In this document: piece after piece, positions 23,901 through 32,135 of the stretch
Layout of the letters: every line of letters starts with the position of its first letter
Position numbering within the stretch: position 1 is the first letter of the stretch
From: Ampullaceana balthica
Taxonomy: Eukaryota; Mollusca; Gastropoda; Lymnaeidae
Assembly (NCBI GenBank): GCA_944989445.1
Contig: CALYLW010000558.1
Coordinates: forward strand, 310,001 to 374,000
DNA: 64,000 nucleotides
Direction: 5' to 3'
Notes under the pieces: generated by a model
Seen by the model: the letters and a program-made list of their open reading frames with translations, nothing else
Told to the model about the DNA's origin: nothing
The model's database searches: none
Program-made: the position numbers and the translations under genes

Positions 23901-26524
23901 GGAACCCACTAAGCCGTGGCCTGTGAACGCTGCATCACTTGCCAACAGATCATCTGTCATGGTCTGTGGACGCAATTATCTTCTGCATAGAAGGAGCGTC
24001 TGTATTGATAAGATAAGATAATTTTATGCGTATGAGAAATAAAAGAGATGATGTGAGATATCAGAAATGATCTAAACTCTAAAGCTCTTCCTCCTCCTCC
24101 GCCAACTGCAACACTTTCTTAGGTCCCCTTTTGAGTGCAACATGCTTAATGGATGGATTCTTTCTTTATCATCAGACATTACATCACAATTGGCACGTCC
24201 ACACAAGTCCGGTCAGCGGAGATGCTAATTCTTTGACAGGGAGATGTGACAGCACAGGTCCTCATTTTGACCCATATCATGCAATGGTTGCTAAGGTATT
24301 GATATATATTACAAGCCAGTATTTCAGGAATATAAGAAATATGCATATAATAAAAGTACTACATTATACCTAAGTAAAAATTAACCCCAGTACTATTATG
24401 AAAAATGCAAATAAAAAATTTAAGTTGTGAACAATATCATCAGTTAGCATTAGAGTTGCAAAATGTAAGAGTAAATGTGTAAAAAAGACAAGGACAAAAA
24501 CTCCAACATAAAGTTTTATTGCAATTCTAAATTATTATATTTCCTTTAGATTTTTCACTTCTTAGTGTTTCCTGATCTGCTTTTTAAGCTCAGTGATTTA
24601 ATTCCTTTTTTTTGTCTATGTGATGATTTTACATTAGGCCAACTACCCTGAAGAATGCAGCCCAATGAATCCATATCGTTGTGAGCTTGGCGATCAAGCT
24701 AAGAAAGCTGGAACTTATGACATAGGGGGAGGGAAAAAGGATTTTACAGATGTTGATTTACCACTGTATGGGCAATTTTCAGGTGAGTTGGAAATAACTG
24801 ATGAACGGTAGTGTGTCTTATGTTGTAGATCCTCTCCTGTCAACAGGGGCGAGTTTTAATAACACGATTATCAACTTGTTACTAGTAAATGATTTTGAAA
24901 ACAATTAAGTTTAAAACACTTTATATGAGTTTGTTAAGCATCTGTTTGAAATAAACTTGAAACTCATTTTGGGTTCAATCAAATTTTTAATTTTCTCTAA
25001 CAACATCTTTTGTGTTAAGAGAGACCTTTACTTAATGGTCGATGAAAGAAAAAAAAACATACTGTTTTAAAATCTGTAAAACAAAATTGTTATTTAAGTT
25101 ATTGTACTAATGTCTAAATGTATTTGTTTCATTAGATTATTTGTAATTTTTAAAAAACATTCTGTCTGGTCTTGTCTTATCTATTTAGACTAATATAGAG
25201 GCTCCTTCTATGCAGAAGATTATAGGTCCACAGACCATGATGTAAAATGTATAACTCTTCAAAATGTTCCTCTTGTATTATTTATTGCTTAAAGAATTAC
25301 AAGTGTTCAATGTATATTTGATTTAGTACTGGGGAGAGCCATTGTCATACACACTGCAGAGAAAGGGGCACCAAGACTGTCTTGTGCTGACATTATTCCA
25401 GTTGATGATAAATGCATAACTATTGAGTTAACAAAAAATGCCAGTCTCAACAAGTAAGTTTTAAAGGTGGCCTATACATAATATATTATTGATATTTTCA
25501 GTAACTGATGGAAAGTAATGTGATTGTATATGTATTTAATGAAATACCTATTAGATTTATTTCAAATCTTGCTCCAACAATGTGTCCCATATTTTAAGTT
25601 TATAGCAATAATTCTTATAGGCTTCAGATTGCAATTGAAGAATTCTTAATTTAACAGGAGAGATGTGGCTAAAGTCTATGCTACAGCTATTGGTTCAAGA
25701 ACAGAAGAAGTTATTGTCAACTATATGTCTGATTCCGACAGTAAATCCAAAATTTGTGTGCATTTCTCAGGTACAAGAATTTAAATATAAGTTTTAATGA
25801 GTTACTCTGTTAAATAAAAATACAACATTTAATTCTATTTTCTTGAATTATTGAAAAGGTTATTTACAGGATCTGATTTTAAATTTATGATAGATGATGT
25901 GTTATGTATAATAAAATCACATTTAGCAACAATAAGTTAGTGCTATTTTTAAAAATTAAAATCATTGTTATTTTGATTACAAATTCAATAAAATTTATCC
26001 CTTGCAAATAGTGAAGTTATATCAAAGTACAAGTATATCATATGAAAAATATTGATAATTTTAAAATAATTTTTCTAGGTTTTAACAGAGAAGTCTTGAT
26101 TACAAAATTTGAAAAATTTATAACCAATTCTGAGAACTACAGAAGCATGGGAGCATATGCACCAATTGTGATTAATGCAGCAAGTAAGAAAACTTTTCTT
26201 CTGCATTTAAATATTGTTTTAACAGCAAATTACATTTACAAAAATGTAGTGGAATAAAATAATATTAGCAACTAGACTTCATTACTGAGCTATTTTATGA
26301 CCAGTACACAAGTGAACGATCATTGACATCATTATAACAAATAGATAAAACAAATGTAGATGCTCAGTGTTTAAATAGGATATTGAATTCTTGAGGTAGT
26401 TGAGAAAATGGTTGGTATTTTAATAATTATTTTTATTTATATATTTCTCTCTACAGACTCCAATGGGCAATCTGTGATTTTAGGAGCAATGATACTTCTA
26501 CTTTATGTGTTCAACAAATTATAA
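8772..26524 (+). CDS. Cu-only superoxide dismutase repeat protein (multi-domain, 5' incomplete)
   Basis: Gene-level entry for joined exons 8772-8979, 9642-9721, 10377-11307, 12529-12727, 14098-14209, 17970-18234, 19008-19119, 19418-19636, 19931-20008, 24176-24295, 24638-24782, 25327-25453, 25658-25770, 26079-26183, 26457-26524. All introns are GT-AG and every phase matches, giving about 960 codons to a TAA. About six SOD-like beta-barrel domains are visible. Domain 3 (about residues 266-410) has HVH, GHFNP and VVIHH; domain 6 (about 715-845) has WHVH, PHFDP and IVIH; both keep the active-site Arg (ASRWVC, APRLSC). The other four lack most or all copper ligands. The zinc ligands and electrostatic loop of Cu/Zn SOD are not seen, as is known for Cu-only SODs, including the animal Cu-only SOD repeat proteins. 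Inferred role: superoxide dismutation or copper binding outside the cell. A C-terminal hydrophobic segment suggests a GPI anchor. Signal peptide and start exon were not found and may lie upstream. Confidence 0.88.
9642..9721 (+). CDS. SOD repeat gene, exon 2
   Basis: Short exon between tgtag and gtagga. It completes AG|A (Arg) from the previous exon and encodes LTKSLNVPASPVSV through ASVEG, the later strands of domain 1. It ends in phase 1, matching the next exon. Confidence 0.78.
9830..10275 (+). mobile_element. 5'-truncated, decayed Jockey-like LINE 3' end
   Basis: Fragments such as LEHIQRRATRFI and FPFVIRAWNSLPE (across frames) match the C-terminal part of the LINE at 15405-17875. They are followed by ATAATCTTCTGCACAGAAG, a version of the same 3' tail. 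It lies within the 9722-10376 intron. Confidence 0.65.
10377..11307 (+). CDS. SOD repeat gene, exon 3 (end of domain 1, domains 2 and 3)
   Basis: The largest exon (931 bp). It finishes domain 1 (SSLVLKG, SICATI), encodes all of domain 2, which has no copper ligands (ARIYNP at the HFNP position), and most of domain 3 with GYHVHLWP, SGHFNPYG, EIGDLSAKYG, IIGRSVVIHH. Acceptor ccacag, donor gttggt, phase 1 in and phase 2 out. Confidence 0.92.
11438..11640 (+). mobile_element. hAT-type MITE, CAGAGGCGTCACT family
   Basis: 203 bp with TIR CAGAGGCGTCACT...AGTGACGCCTCTG and a perfect 8-bp TSD GTCTCAAC (11430-11437 and 11641-11648). Relatives lie at 22595-22753 and 48553-48741. Confidence 0.92.
11885..12370 (-). 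repeat. Dispersed repeat family R1, copy 2 (reverse)
   Basis: Starts with TTTTTGACTATAAATCCCTT, the reverse complement of the end of copy 1, and later reads AAATTTCAACTCGATGG and AAGTGGGTCA. It carries a longer, more GC-rich middle than copy 1. Confidence 0.65.
12529..12727 (+). CDS. SOD repeat gene, exon 4 (end of domain 3, start of domain 4)
   Basis: AG|A joins to give ASRWVCSNI, the conserved Arg-containing segment after the VIH motif of domain 3. Domain 4 then starts (ARAVFKYPVIGQMVF). At the HVH position it reads NNWAINTN, so the copper site is lost. The donor gtaagt lies immediately upstream of a 41-bp minisatellite. Confidence 0.9.
12733..13262 (+). repeat. Minisatellite, 41-bp unit, directly after a splice donor
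   Basis: About 13 copies of GTGACCATTGCTTTACTTCT followed by CTTACATGTGTGGCTGTGATT, with a GATGTCTTC variant. The array starts five bases after the exon 4 boundary at 12727. Confidence 0.95.
13650..13932 (-). mobile_element. tRNA-derived SINE with (GATAA)n tail, copy A
   Basis: On the minus strand, a tRNA-like head has an A box (GTGGCAGCGCACTGG) and a perfect B box (GGTTCGAATCC). The body contains CCCAGCCGCCTAACTA (as written on plus), and the tail CTTCTGCATAGAAGGAGCGT ends in GATAA repeats. Same family as 23748, 36917 and 55955. Confidence 0.88.
14098..14209 (+). CDS. SOD repeat gene, exon 5 (domain 4)
   Basis: Phase-0 acceptor (cctaag) and phase-1 donor (gtaaga). Encodes NYDEMLSTDGSVRCKSTGP and PKYIESS, a C..STG region like that before HFNP in active domains but without the histidine. 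Confidence 0.78.
14926..15273 (+). mobile_element. PIF/Harbinger-like MITE, GGGGCCGTCCAT family
   Basis: 348 bp with TIR GGGGCCGTCCATGAATGACG versus CGTCATTTATGGACGGCCCC, flanked by TTA on both sides (14923-14925, 15274-15276). A 3-bp TWA duplication with G-rich TIRs fits PIF/Harbinger; the class is inferred. Confidence 0.82.
15490..16209 (-). pseudogene. LINE ORF2 C-terminal part (decayed)
   Basis: Continues after FADD with WSMSFHPEKCQLLRV, AKYLGVLI, SKLSWN-like text (EKLSWNPHG), LEYASSVWDP, LEQIQKRAARFI and a terminal AWNGLPEE segment. These blocks are typical of the RT thumb and C-terminus in Jockey-group LINEs. Confidence 0.88.
16262..17164 (-). pseudogene. LINE reverse transcriptase (decayed)
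   Basis: Contains RT blocks [82 protein letters not shown] and LFADD, where the frame breaks. The rest continues in the frame at 15490-16209. Upstream frames at 17146-17355 and 17283-17762 hold the linker and endonuclease end. Confidence 0.92.
17970..18234 (+). CDS. SOD repeat gene, exon 6 (end of domain 4, start of domain 5)
   Basis: Joins in phase 1 to give LNDTSSRNFF, then GLPLSGDKSILGRPAVIF, the SIxGRxxVIH motif with His replaced by Phe. Domain 5 then starts (VLVAQFNKSGMTGKVLF). The 3.8-kb intron upstream holds a Harbinger-like MITE and a LINE whose 5' end lies about 100 bp before this exon. Confidence 0.88.
18522..18795 (+). repeat. Minisatellite, ~29-bp unit (about 9 copies)
   Basis: Units of GCATCATACCTTGTACAAAA followed by TGTCTCCAC, with ACACATTG and CCAGCC variants, in the intron after exon 6. 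Confidence 0.9.
19008..19119 (+). CDS. SOD repeat gene, exon 7 (domain 5)
   Basis: Phase 2 in, phase 0 out. Encodes SFQLYDLPPGNDCSNLGS and VYNPTNVPDTS. The positions of HVH and HFNP read FQLYD and VYNP, so no copper ligands remain, although the cysteine and NP turn are kept. Confidence 0.85.
19418..19636 (+). CDS. SOD repeat gene, exon 8 (end of domain 5, start of domain 6)
   Basis: Starts after ataag, phase 0, with AGNLPRAGVKEW, then NLPLTGYTSILGRSLAIVD (His lost) and IVTCTKINI, followed by the first strand of domain 6 (GQLVTAVSNFTGEVIGTIFM). Donor gtaagt. An alternative acceptor (ggcag) three bases downstream would also keep the frame. Confidence 0.85.
19931..20008 (+). CDS. SOD repeat gene, exon 9 (domain 6)
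   Basis: 78 bp, phase 0 at both ends, between ttttctag and gtaaac. Encodes YQTVFRDGTMSDTSIVADL and YSNGTK, the strand before the HVH motif. The next intron (4.2 kb) contains the Helitron/Ginger nest. Confidence 0.85.
20810..21883 (-). pseudogene. Ginger/KRBA2-type DDE integrase (decayed)
   Basis: The main frame at 21197-21883 reads YWLVKHYDFM, LAIGYGGRNRMLKKLSPKYK, ESCQKKRP, FNCRCQENLIDFNHILMGEY, IMVYQDHLTKFVVLRARKT, DIFTLLGAPMILQSNNGR: an H2C2-like region and a DDE integrase core with D in LIDF and a D-to-N change at the QSDNGR position. The C-terminal part continues near 20810-21028 (SPYEALFGFRAKVGLTKSSL, VETEEDLEKI). It resembles integrases such as human KRBA2. Frames are broken, so it is inactive. 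Confidence 0.85.
22056..22223 (+). mobile_element. hAT-type MITE, CAGGGGCGGATTAA family
   Basis: 168 bp, TIR CAGGGGCGGATTAA...TTAATCCACCCCTG, flanked by AAATCGCA/AAATCGCT (7 of 8 match). It is nested in the Ginger element; relatives lie at 54767-55358 and 44104-44200. Confidence 0.85.
22595..22753 (+). mobile_element. hAT-type MITE, GGCGTCAC family, inside Ginger
   Basis: Ends GCGGCGTCACC and GTGACGCCCCTG, flanked by CGTGTTAA/TGTGTTAA (7 of 8). Internal text resembles the MITE at 11438-11640. Confidence 0.72.
23748..24030 (+). mobile_element. tRNA-derived SINE, copy B
   Basis: Head GGTGGTCGAGTGGCAGCGCG (A box), B box GGCTCGAATCC, body with TAGTTAGGCGGCTGGG, tail ATCTTCTGCATAGAAGGAGC ending GATAAGATAAGATAA. 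It ends about 145 bp before exon 10 of the SOD gene. Confidence 0.9.
24176..24295 (+). CDS. SOD repeat gene, exon 10 (domain 6 copper site)
   Basis: Phase 0 at both ends. Encodes HHNWHVHTSPVSGD, then GRCDSTGPHFDPYH: HVH plus HF(D/N)P, three of the four copper ligands, with the cysteine of the conserved disulfide in place. Confidence 0.92.
24638..24782 (+). CDS. SOD repeat gene, exon 11 (domain 6)
   Basis: Phase 0 in, phase 1 out. Encodes YPEECSPMNPYRCELGDQ, TYDIGGGKKDFTDVDLPLYG. This is the ELGD..GK and LPLxG region between HFNP and GR..VIH in SOD repeats. Confidence 0.9.
25183..25245 (-). mobile_element. SINE 3' fragment
   Basis: Contains GGCTCCTTCTATGCAGAAGA and CCACAGACCATGATG, the reverse complement of the SINE 3' third, preceded by TTATC-like tail sequence. 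The head is missing. Confidence 0.7.
25327..25453 (+). CDS. SOD repeat gene, exon 12 (fourth copper ligand of domain 6)
   Basis: Phase 1 in, phase 2 out, donor gtaagt. Encodes LGRAIVIHTAEKGAPRLSCA: the fourth copper-ligand His, the active-site Arg and the cysteine that pairs with the loop cysteine. The C-terminal extension follows. Confidence 0.9.
25658..25770 (+). CDS. SOD repeat gene, exon 13 (C-terminal extension)
   Basis: Phase 2 in, phase 1 out. Encodes a non-SOD segment (KVYATAIGSRTEEVIVNY, KICVHFSG) that I do not recognise. It is placed in the gene by its acceptor (ttaacag), donor and matching phases. Confidence 0.75.
26079..26183 (+). CDS. SOD repeat gene, exon 14 (C-terminal extension)
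   Basis: Phase 1 at both ends, acceptor ttttctag, donor gtaaga. Encodes FNREVLITKFEKFITNSE and APIVINAA, leading to a possible GPI cleavage region (small residues AANSNG across the next junction). Confidence 0.75.
26457..26524 (+). CDS. SOD repeat gene, last exon with hydrophobic tail and stop
   Basis: Acceptor ctctctacag, phase 1, then NSNGQ followed by a run of about 15 hydrophobic residues (VILGAMILLLYVF), NKL and TAA. The very short end after the hydrophobic run fits a GPI-anchor signal better than a transmembrane protein with a cytoplasmic tail. Possible poly(A) signals are AATAAA at 26555 and ATTAAA at 26690. Confidence 0.82.
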
Positions 26525-26560
26525 GAATTCTACTTATGCCCAAAAAAAAATATAAATAAA

Positions 26561-27425
26561 AAAACACAATGATCTATGATTTGAAAAGAGGAGATGATAC
26601 AGAACAATGCTATAGTCTGCCTATTCCACTTCTTGTATATCAGGACTTACTATACAACATGAGTTAAATTTACCCCTTCCCAATTCTTCATTAAATATAA
26701 AATGATGAAATATATATATATTTTTAGATAACTTCAATGTATTTATTATTACAAAAGTTGATTTTAAAAAATTAATATTTTTCTTTGGTGCCAACAATAT
26801 CCCGTTTTACATTAATCACAAAATGATTTTTTGAAAATCTGAGGTCATTATGTCATTCAGAATATTTAATTTTAAGATAGTATCTTCATATGTAAACCTA
26901 TTTAAATATTTTCTAGGAGATGAAATCTTCATCATTTGCTGAAAACTATTTAAAATTTTTCTAGGAGATGAAATCTTCACTCTTTCTGAATACTTATTGA
27001 AAGTGAAATTTAAGTAAAGCATCCAAAAATGAATGAAAACCATTCTTTTTATTTCCTTTAAAAAAATGTTTTTTTCCTTACCAATTTGACTTTCATAAAC
27101 TATGACACAAACATTAATTTAAAATATCCAACACTTAAGTGCTGACACATCACAAACCTATTTTTTATATGCACCATAGCAAAACCTATCCAATGGGTTT
27201 GTATATTTTAGGTGAGGAGTTTACTGAATAATCAAATGTCTTTAGGTTTTTTAATTAAAAAATTCCAAAGGTTTCATAGTAAACTGATATATTATCTCTT
27301 TGAAATGAACATGAAGATTGAACTGAAAGTCAATATCAGTAGATCGTTAAATTTTTATAATAACTGTAAATGTGGGAAAACATTTTTATTTACATTTATT
27401 TACTACTAAACAATTTGAAATCAAT
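26561..27425. other. 3' flank of the SOD repeat gene, unassigned
   Basis: AT-rich. A direct repeat of CTAGGAGATGAAATCTTCA occurs at about 26915 and 26962. No gene or element boundary recognised. Confidence 0.4.
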
Positions 27426-27429
27426 TTTC

Positions 27430-27680
27430 CCTTTAAGCTGCTTTCAGCCGCAATGATATCTGACCGATGCTGCAGAGCAGTTAAGAATTAACACACAAAT
27501 AATTTTGTTAAGGATAATATAATATCAGTTTTTGTTGTGGGTGTAAAATTTTGCAGAAAAAATGGATGCTGTACAACTTTGCATACAGGTTTCTTTTATT
27601 TTGCTCACACACCAATGGGCCTTAGAGGGAATTTGATTGAAGGAATGAATGATTAAGTTTTGTGCTGACTAAATGGATAC
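27430..27680 (+). repeat. Dispersed repeat R2, uninterrupted copy
   Basis: Shares ordered blocks with 46450-46609 and 48438-48490: TCTGACCGATGCTGCAGAGC versus TCTGACCGACGCCGTGCAGC, TTAGAATTA/TTAAGAATTA, and ACCAATGGGCCTTAGAGGGA versus ACCAAAGAACCTTA...TTAGAGTGA. It is the empty-site counterpart of the insertion at 46610. Confidence 0.75.
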
Positions 27681-28492
27681 TTATGCTTATGACTTTGTTA
27701 CATATGAATGTTCATTAATTTGCATTGCATTTTTATGTTAGTTTGAACATTTCTGCTAGAGGGCAATGCAGAGTGAATAAGAGCAATTTGTGAGTGCACT
27801 ATTTTTTTTACTATCTGACCCAAAAGTAAATCTTAATAAGAGTTTTCTGGAGTAAAAAGAAAAATTTGATGAAAGCACTGAAAAATTTACAACTATTTAT
27901 TGGAATATATATTGGGCTATATTAATCAGCCAAGGTTAGTGTATCACAAAGTTTTGGCCCACAGACTACTTGCCAGCTACTAACATTAGAAAAGCATCAA
28001 AACTGGAAATCTATTTCATAGCTTCCTATAGTGAACTTTGATACTTAAAAACAAGATTGTGTTGTGCTTGAAAAAAAAATTGTCCCCCCCCCCTTTCTAA
28101 TAATTTTTTGGTATGTTGTTTATTTTGTATATATATATCCATGTATGTACCTATGTCAATTTTAATACAATAACAATTTTAAAAATTATGTCATAAAACT
28201 AAGTTTAACAAATTAATTTGTAACATCTAAATTTAGCATAACTAATAGCATTTTAAGTTAAATGCAGATAATAAATCTCAAAAGGACCTTGGTGCTATGG
28301 AAAACTTAATCTAATAATTTAGTTTGGAAACACTGCTCTACACCCTAATCCGAACAGGCAAAGTGGCAAAAGAGAATTAGACTTCACTGGTAAAAAACTA
28401 ATTATAGCCTGCAAGAATATTGTTATAAGAAAGACTGAAACTTTGGCCTACTTAATGCACTGGAGCTTTATAATTTTAAGGTCTTTGTCCCC
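27681..28492. other. Unassigned AT-rich interval
   Basis: Nothing recognisable on either strand apart from a poly-C run near 28085 and TA-rich microsatellite text. Confidence 0.4.
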
Positions 28493-28500
28493 CTCTAGAT

Positions 28501-31342
28501 CAGGGGTTCCCAACCTTTTTTGTACTCTAGAGCACATTCTAAAATATCGGAAGGGTGCCTATTTTTAATCGATAAACTCCTTCCATAACTTCTCATTTTT
28601 CCATAATTATTTTCTTATATTCATAATTTATTAATAAATAATAAAAACAAATATTTCAAAATAATAAAATTATTATTCAAATTGCATACACAAATAGAAA
28701 TATATTTACAAAACGTAAACAAAAAACACAAATACAAACAAAATATTTTATTAAAAAATATAATGACAATGTGTCAATGTGATCTTTGGCACAGCTTATC
28801 ATTGGCCAGTGCCTCATAATTAGGAGAGTATGACGGTTATCCTGTTAGCAAAAAATCATAAAGATGCTCATCGGTGAGTCGAGATCTATATCTTGATTTT
28901 ATTAAGTTTATGTTTGAAAACAATGATTCGCATAAGTATATAGAGCCAAAAAATGATTCAATTTTATGAGCCGCTTTTTTAAAAAAATGGGAACTTTTCT
29001 CTGTCCACTGTATTCCAAAAGTCCTCTGATATTAAGGATTTTAGCAAAATATAATTCTTAAGGTCCAAAATTTCTAACTCTAGTTCTTCTGTCTTACCTT
29101 GAACAAAATCTGCAATACATACAGCCATTTCTATTACATTGATTTTGGAAGTAAAAGGATTGATACTGAAGGAAACAATTGTCTCGATATGTGTTAACTG
29201 CAAAAATCTCTGGTCAAACTGTTTTGTAACACTTGAAGATGTTTAAAAAATAATGACCCGTTTATTTTATTGTTACCTAGCATTTTCTTTATGTGTGGGA
29301 AATGCACGAGAGAATATATCTGCAGATGTGATATCAACAAATCCAATTTTACTTTTGATGACCTTACAGAGGGTATCATTTCAGCTATTTTTTTGGTTTC
29401 CCTTGCAACTCCAAATTTAAAGAATTCAATTTTTCCATGATTTCTGCGAGAAATCCCAAATCAATCAGCCAGCGAGAGTCGGCTAGTTCATCATAATTTT
29501 CCTTTTTATCGTTTATTAATGTTTTTATTTCTTCAATTAAACTCACAAATCATGTAAGAACCTTTCCTTTACTGAGCCAACGTACTTCAGTATGCAGATA
29601 AGATAATGTTCTTTATCTTCAGTATCTTCTAAAAGGGCCTTGAAAAGTCAGTGTTGCAAAGGAGCTGCTCGAATAGAATTGATTGTTTTTGTAACTATTT
29701 TCATAACAAGTTCAAATAGCAATATTTTAAAACACAGAGCTTCCTTGTGCATAATACAGTTGTAGGAAATAAAGTTTGAAAATGATTCATCCTTCTTGCA
29801 GAGGGCAATAGATCCTGTTTTTACCTACCATTGCTGGTGCCCCATCGTTGGTTATCACAGACAGCTTGTGCAAAGGCATATTTATTGACTTGGCGTATGT
29901 TCTGAATGTATTATAAATATCCCCACCCCTTGTCTGTCCTTTCATAGGTAATATTTGCAACATATCCTCTTTTACTGTGAAGTTACTAAATACCATTACC
30001 ACAATAACTGCTAACTGTGCAGTGTCTGATATATCTGTTGACTCGTCAAATTGTAGCGAGAACCAGTCACATATTTACAACTCAGTCTTTAACTGAGCTT
30101 GTATGTCTGTTGTAACTGCATGTATTCTTCTTGTGACGGTGTTATTTGACAACTGTAAGTCTTGTATTGCTGAGACAATCTTACGTTTGTTTGAAAATCC
30201 ATCAAACAATAAGCCCATCAAAAATAGTTCCTGAAACAACTCACCATCAATGAAAGGTTTCTTCTTTTTTGCGAGCATGTGAGAAATTTTGAAAGAAGCA
30301 ATTGTGGCCTTTTTTAGAATTTTCCACATGTCTAGTGAAAACAGTCTGTTGTGCAGTTGATTTTAGGTGACATATTTTTTTTCTTTCTTACTTCCTTCAG
30401 ATTTAAGTGGATAACTCACATCAAAAGTGGCATGAATTGTCTGAAAGTGATGTTCAACATTATGTGGTTTTTTTTTGGCACTGCACCACACAACAAACAA
30501 ACGCATTTTTTTTCAAATTAATGAAACAATATGATTGCTCCCAGTCAGTGTTAAAAGTGTAGGTTGGTTGTCTTTTACTCGGTCCACTCATTTTAGGGCT
30601 AAAAAAATAAATAGTAATCGAACTACAATATAATAATGTTATAGCTCAAGTCTGTTCTACATTTTATGAATAAATGTATTATAACAAGGACTATAAACTA
30701 TCCCCACAGTCAGAATAGATTATCGCTTATTACTATAAGAGATTACGTACCCCGCTTTTAGCCCGCTAAAAATGTTCAGAAGGAATATCAAAACTCCTAA
30801 TTCGTGTTTCGTCAGACGAAGATGTCTCCTAGCTAACTGTCGTGACCCCAACGGGGCAGCAATCGCAATGACAACAAAGCGGTTCCAGGCGGTGAACACT
30901 AGTTGCACATCACTCCTTGTACACGCCGAAAACACGAAGTGAGCCGATGATCGCAGAAGCAATCATAGTCATGTGCCAAGTGTTTTAGCGCCTTCGCCGT
31001 TCATCGGCTCAGTTCGTGGCATTCGTTCACTTTGGGTTTTCTGCGTGCACAAGGAGTGATGTGCAAATAGCACTCCCTGTTCCAGGCTAGCGTGAAGTTT
31101 GCAGTCTGGCTAGCAGCTAGACAAGTTGCGACAAGTACTGTCAGCAAAGGAACCACTCATACATGCAATATTGCAAACATACAAACGTATTTAATAAACC
31201 TAGGCACTCAAAACAATTAAAACTCTAACAAATAAATAAAAATTATTCACATTTAATAAATGTTTATAAAAAAATTATGTCTCTGTCGAAAAGTGGCGGG
31301 CACATTCGAATTGTTCCGCGGGCACGGGGTTGGGAACCCCTG
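28501..31342 (-). mobile_element. hAT (Charlie-like) transposon, decayed
   Basis: TIR CAGGGGTTCCCAACC (28501) and GGTTGGGAACCCCTG (31342) with a perfect 8-bp TSD CTCTAGAT (28493-28500, 31343-31350). It carries a minus-strand transposase remnant. It lies between the two convergent host genes. Confidence 0.95.
28979..30329 (-). pseudogene. hAT transposase, GTF2IRD2-like (decayed)
   Basis: From the 5' side: ASFKISHMLAKKKKPFIDGE and NNTVTRRIHAV (30075-30329); MVMVFSNFTVKEDMLQILPM, GDIYNTF and LSVITNDGAPAMVGK (29787-30002); INPFTSKINVIE, ELEILDLKNY, DFWNTVDREKFPFF (28979-29203). This order matches the transposase-derived part of GTF2IRD2 and related hAT proteins. Stops and frameshifts separate the blocks. 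Confidence 0.88.
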
Positions 31343-31350
31343 CTCTAGAT

Positions 31351-32071
31351 ACACTACCAAAAGCTTTTCTTCTCTTTGGATTCCAGCACATAAAAAGACA
31401 GGCACACAATTTTATAATCGTTCAATTCATGACCATTGATTTTCAAAGGGAAAAATTCTAAGCATGAGAAACTTTATTTTAAAAATAATTACATTGGTAA
31501 AAAATTTGGACTAGAGTAGTTGTTTTTTACCCTGAAAATGGGAATAGACAATGAAATATATTTTATCATACATTATAAACTGAAATAAAATATAAAATTA
31601 TAGTTATTAAATTTTTTTTAAAAATTAAGTTTAGCCACGACTTTTGGTCACTGTATTACTTTCTATCTCTAGTACTTTGTAATGGACCAATAACAAATAA
31701 TAAAATGCTAGTTGTACTTGTAAAGAAAAAAATTGAATCTTTATTAATCAGCTTAAGTAAAAACCATGGCATTATAAGCTTTACCAAATCTTAGATTAAT
31801 GTTATAACCAATTAACCATAAATTATTTCAATTAATTATCACAGATATCTTCATTCAACATTGTCAGCGCAATGGAAACCTATAGTTCTTCAACAATTCA
31901 GAATAGATGAAATGATCGCAGTTTACATTCTGGAAAATTATATTTCCCTTTTTTTAATTTAAAACTTATTATGCTAACTGTTATTTAATTTTATTAGGAT
32001 TATCAGGCGTTAAATTAATGCCCTCATTAAAAAAAAACAACAAGGCAGCACAAACAATTCATTCAATCGCA
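31351..32071. other. Unassigned AT-rich interval
   Basis: No element boundary or coding region seen; 3' flank of DCAF10. Confidence 0.4.
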
Positions 32072-32077
32072 TTTATT
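32072..32077 (-). terminator. DCAF10 polyadenylation signal AATAAA
   Basis: Canonical hexamer on the minus strand 59 bases beyond the DCAF10 stop codon. Placement is typical, but the region is AT-rich. Confidence 0.45.
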
Positions 32078-32135
32078 ACAACAAGAAAATAAAAACAAAT
32101 AAAAGCATACAATAGGTCTTTAACAATAATTTATG

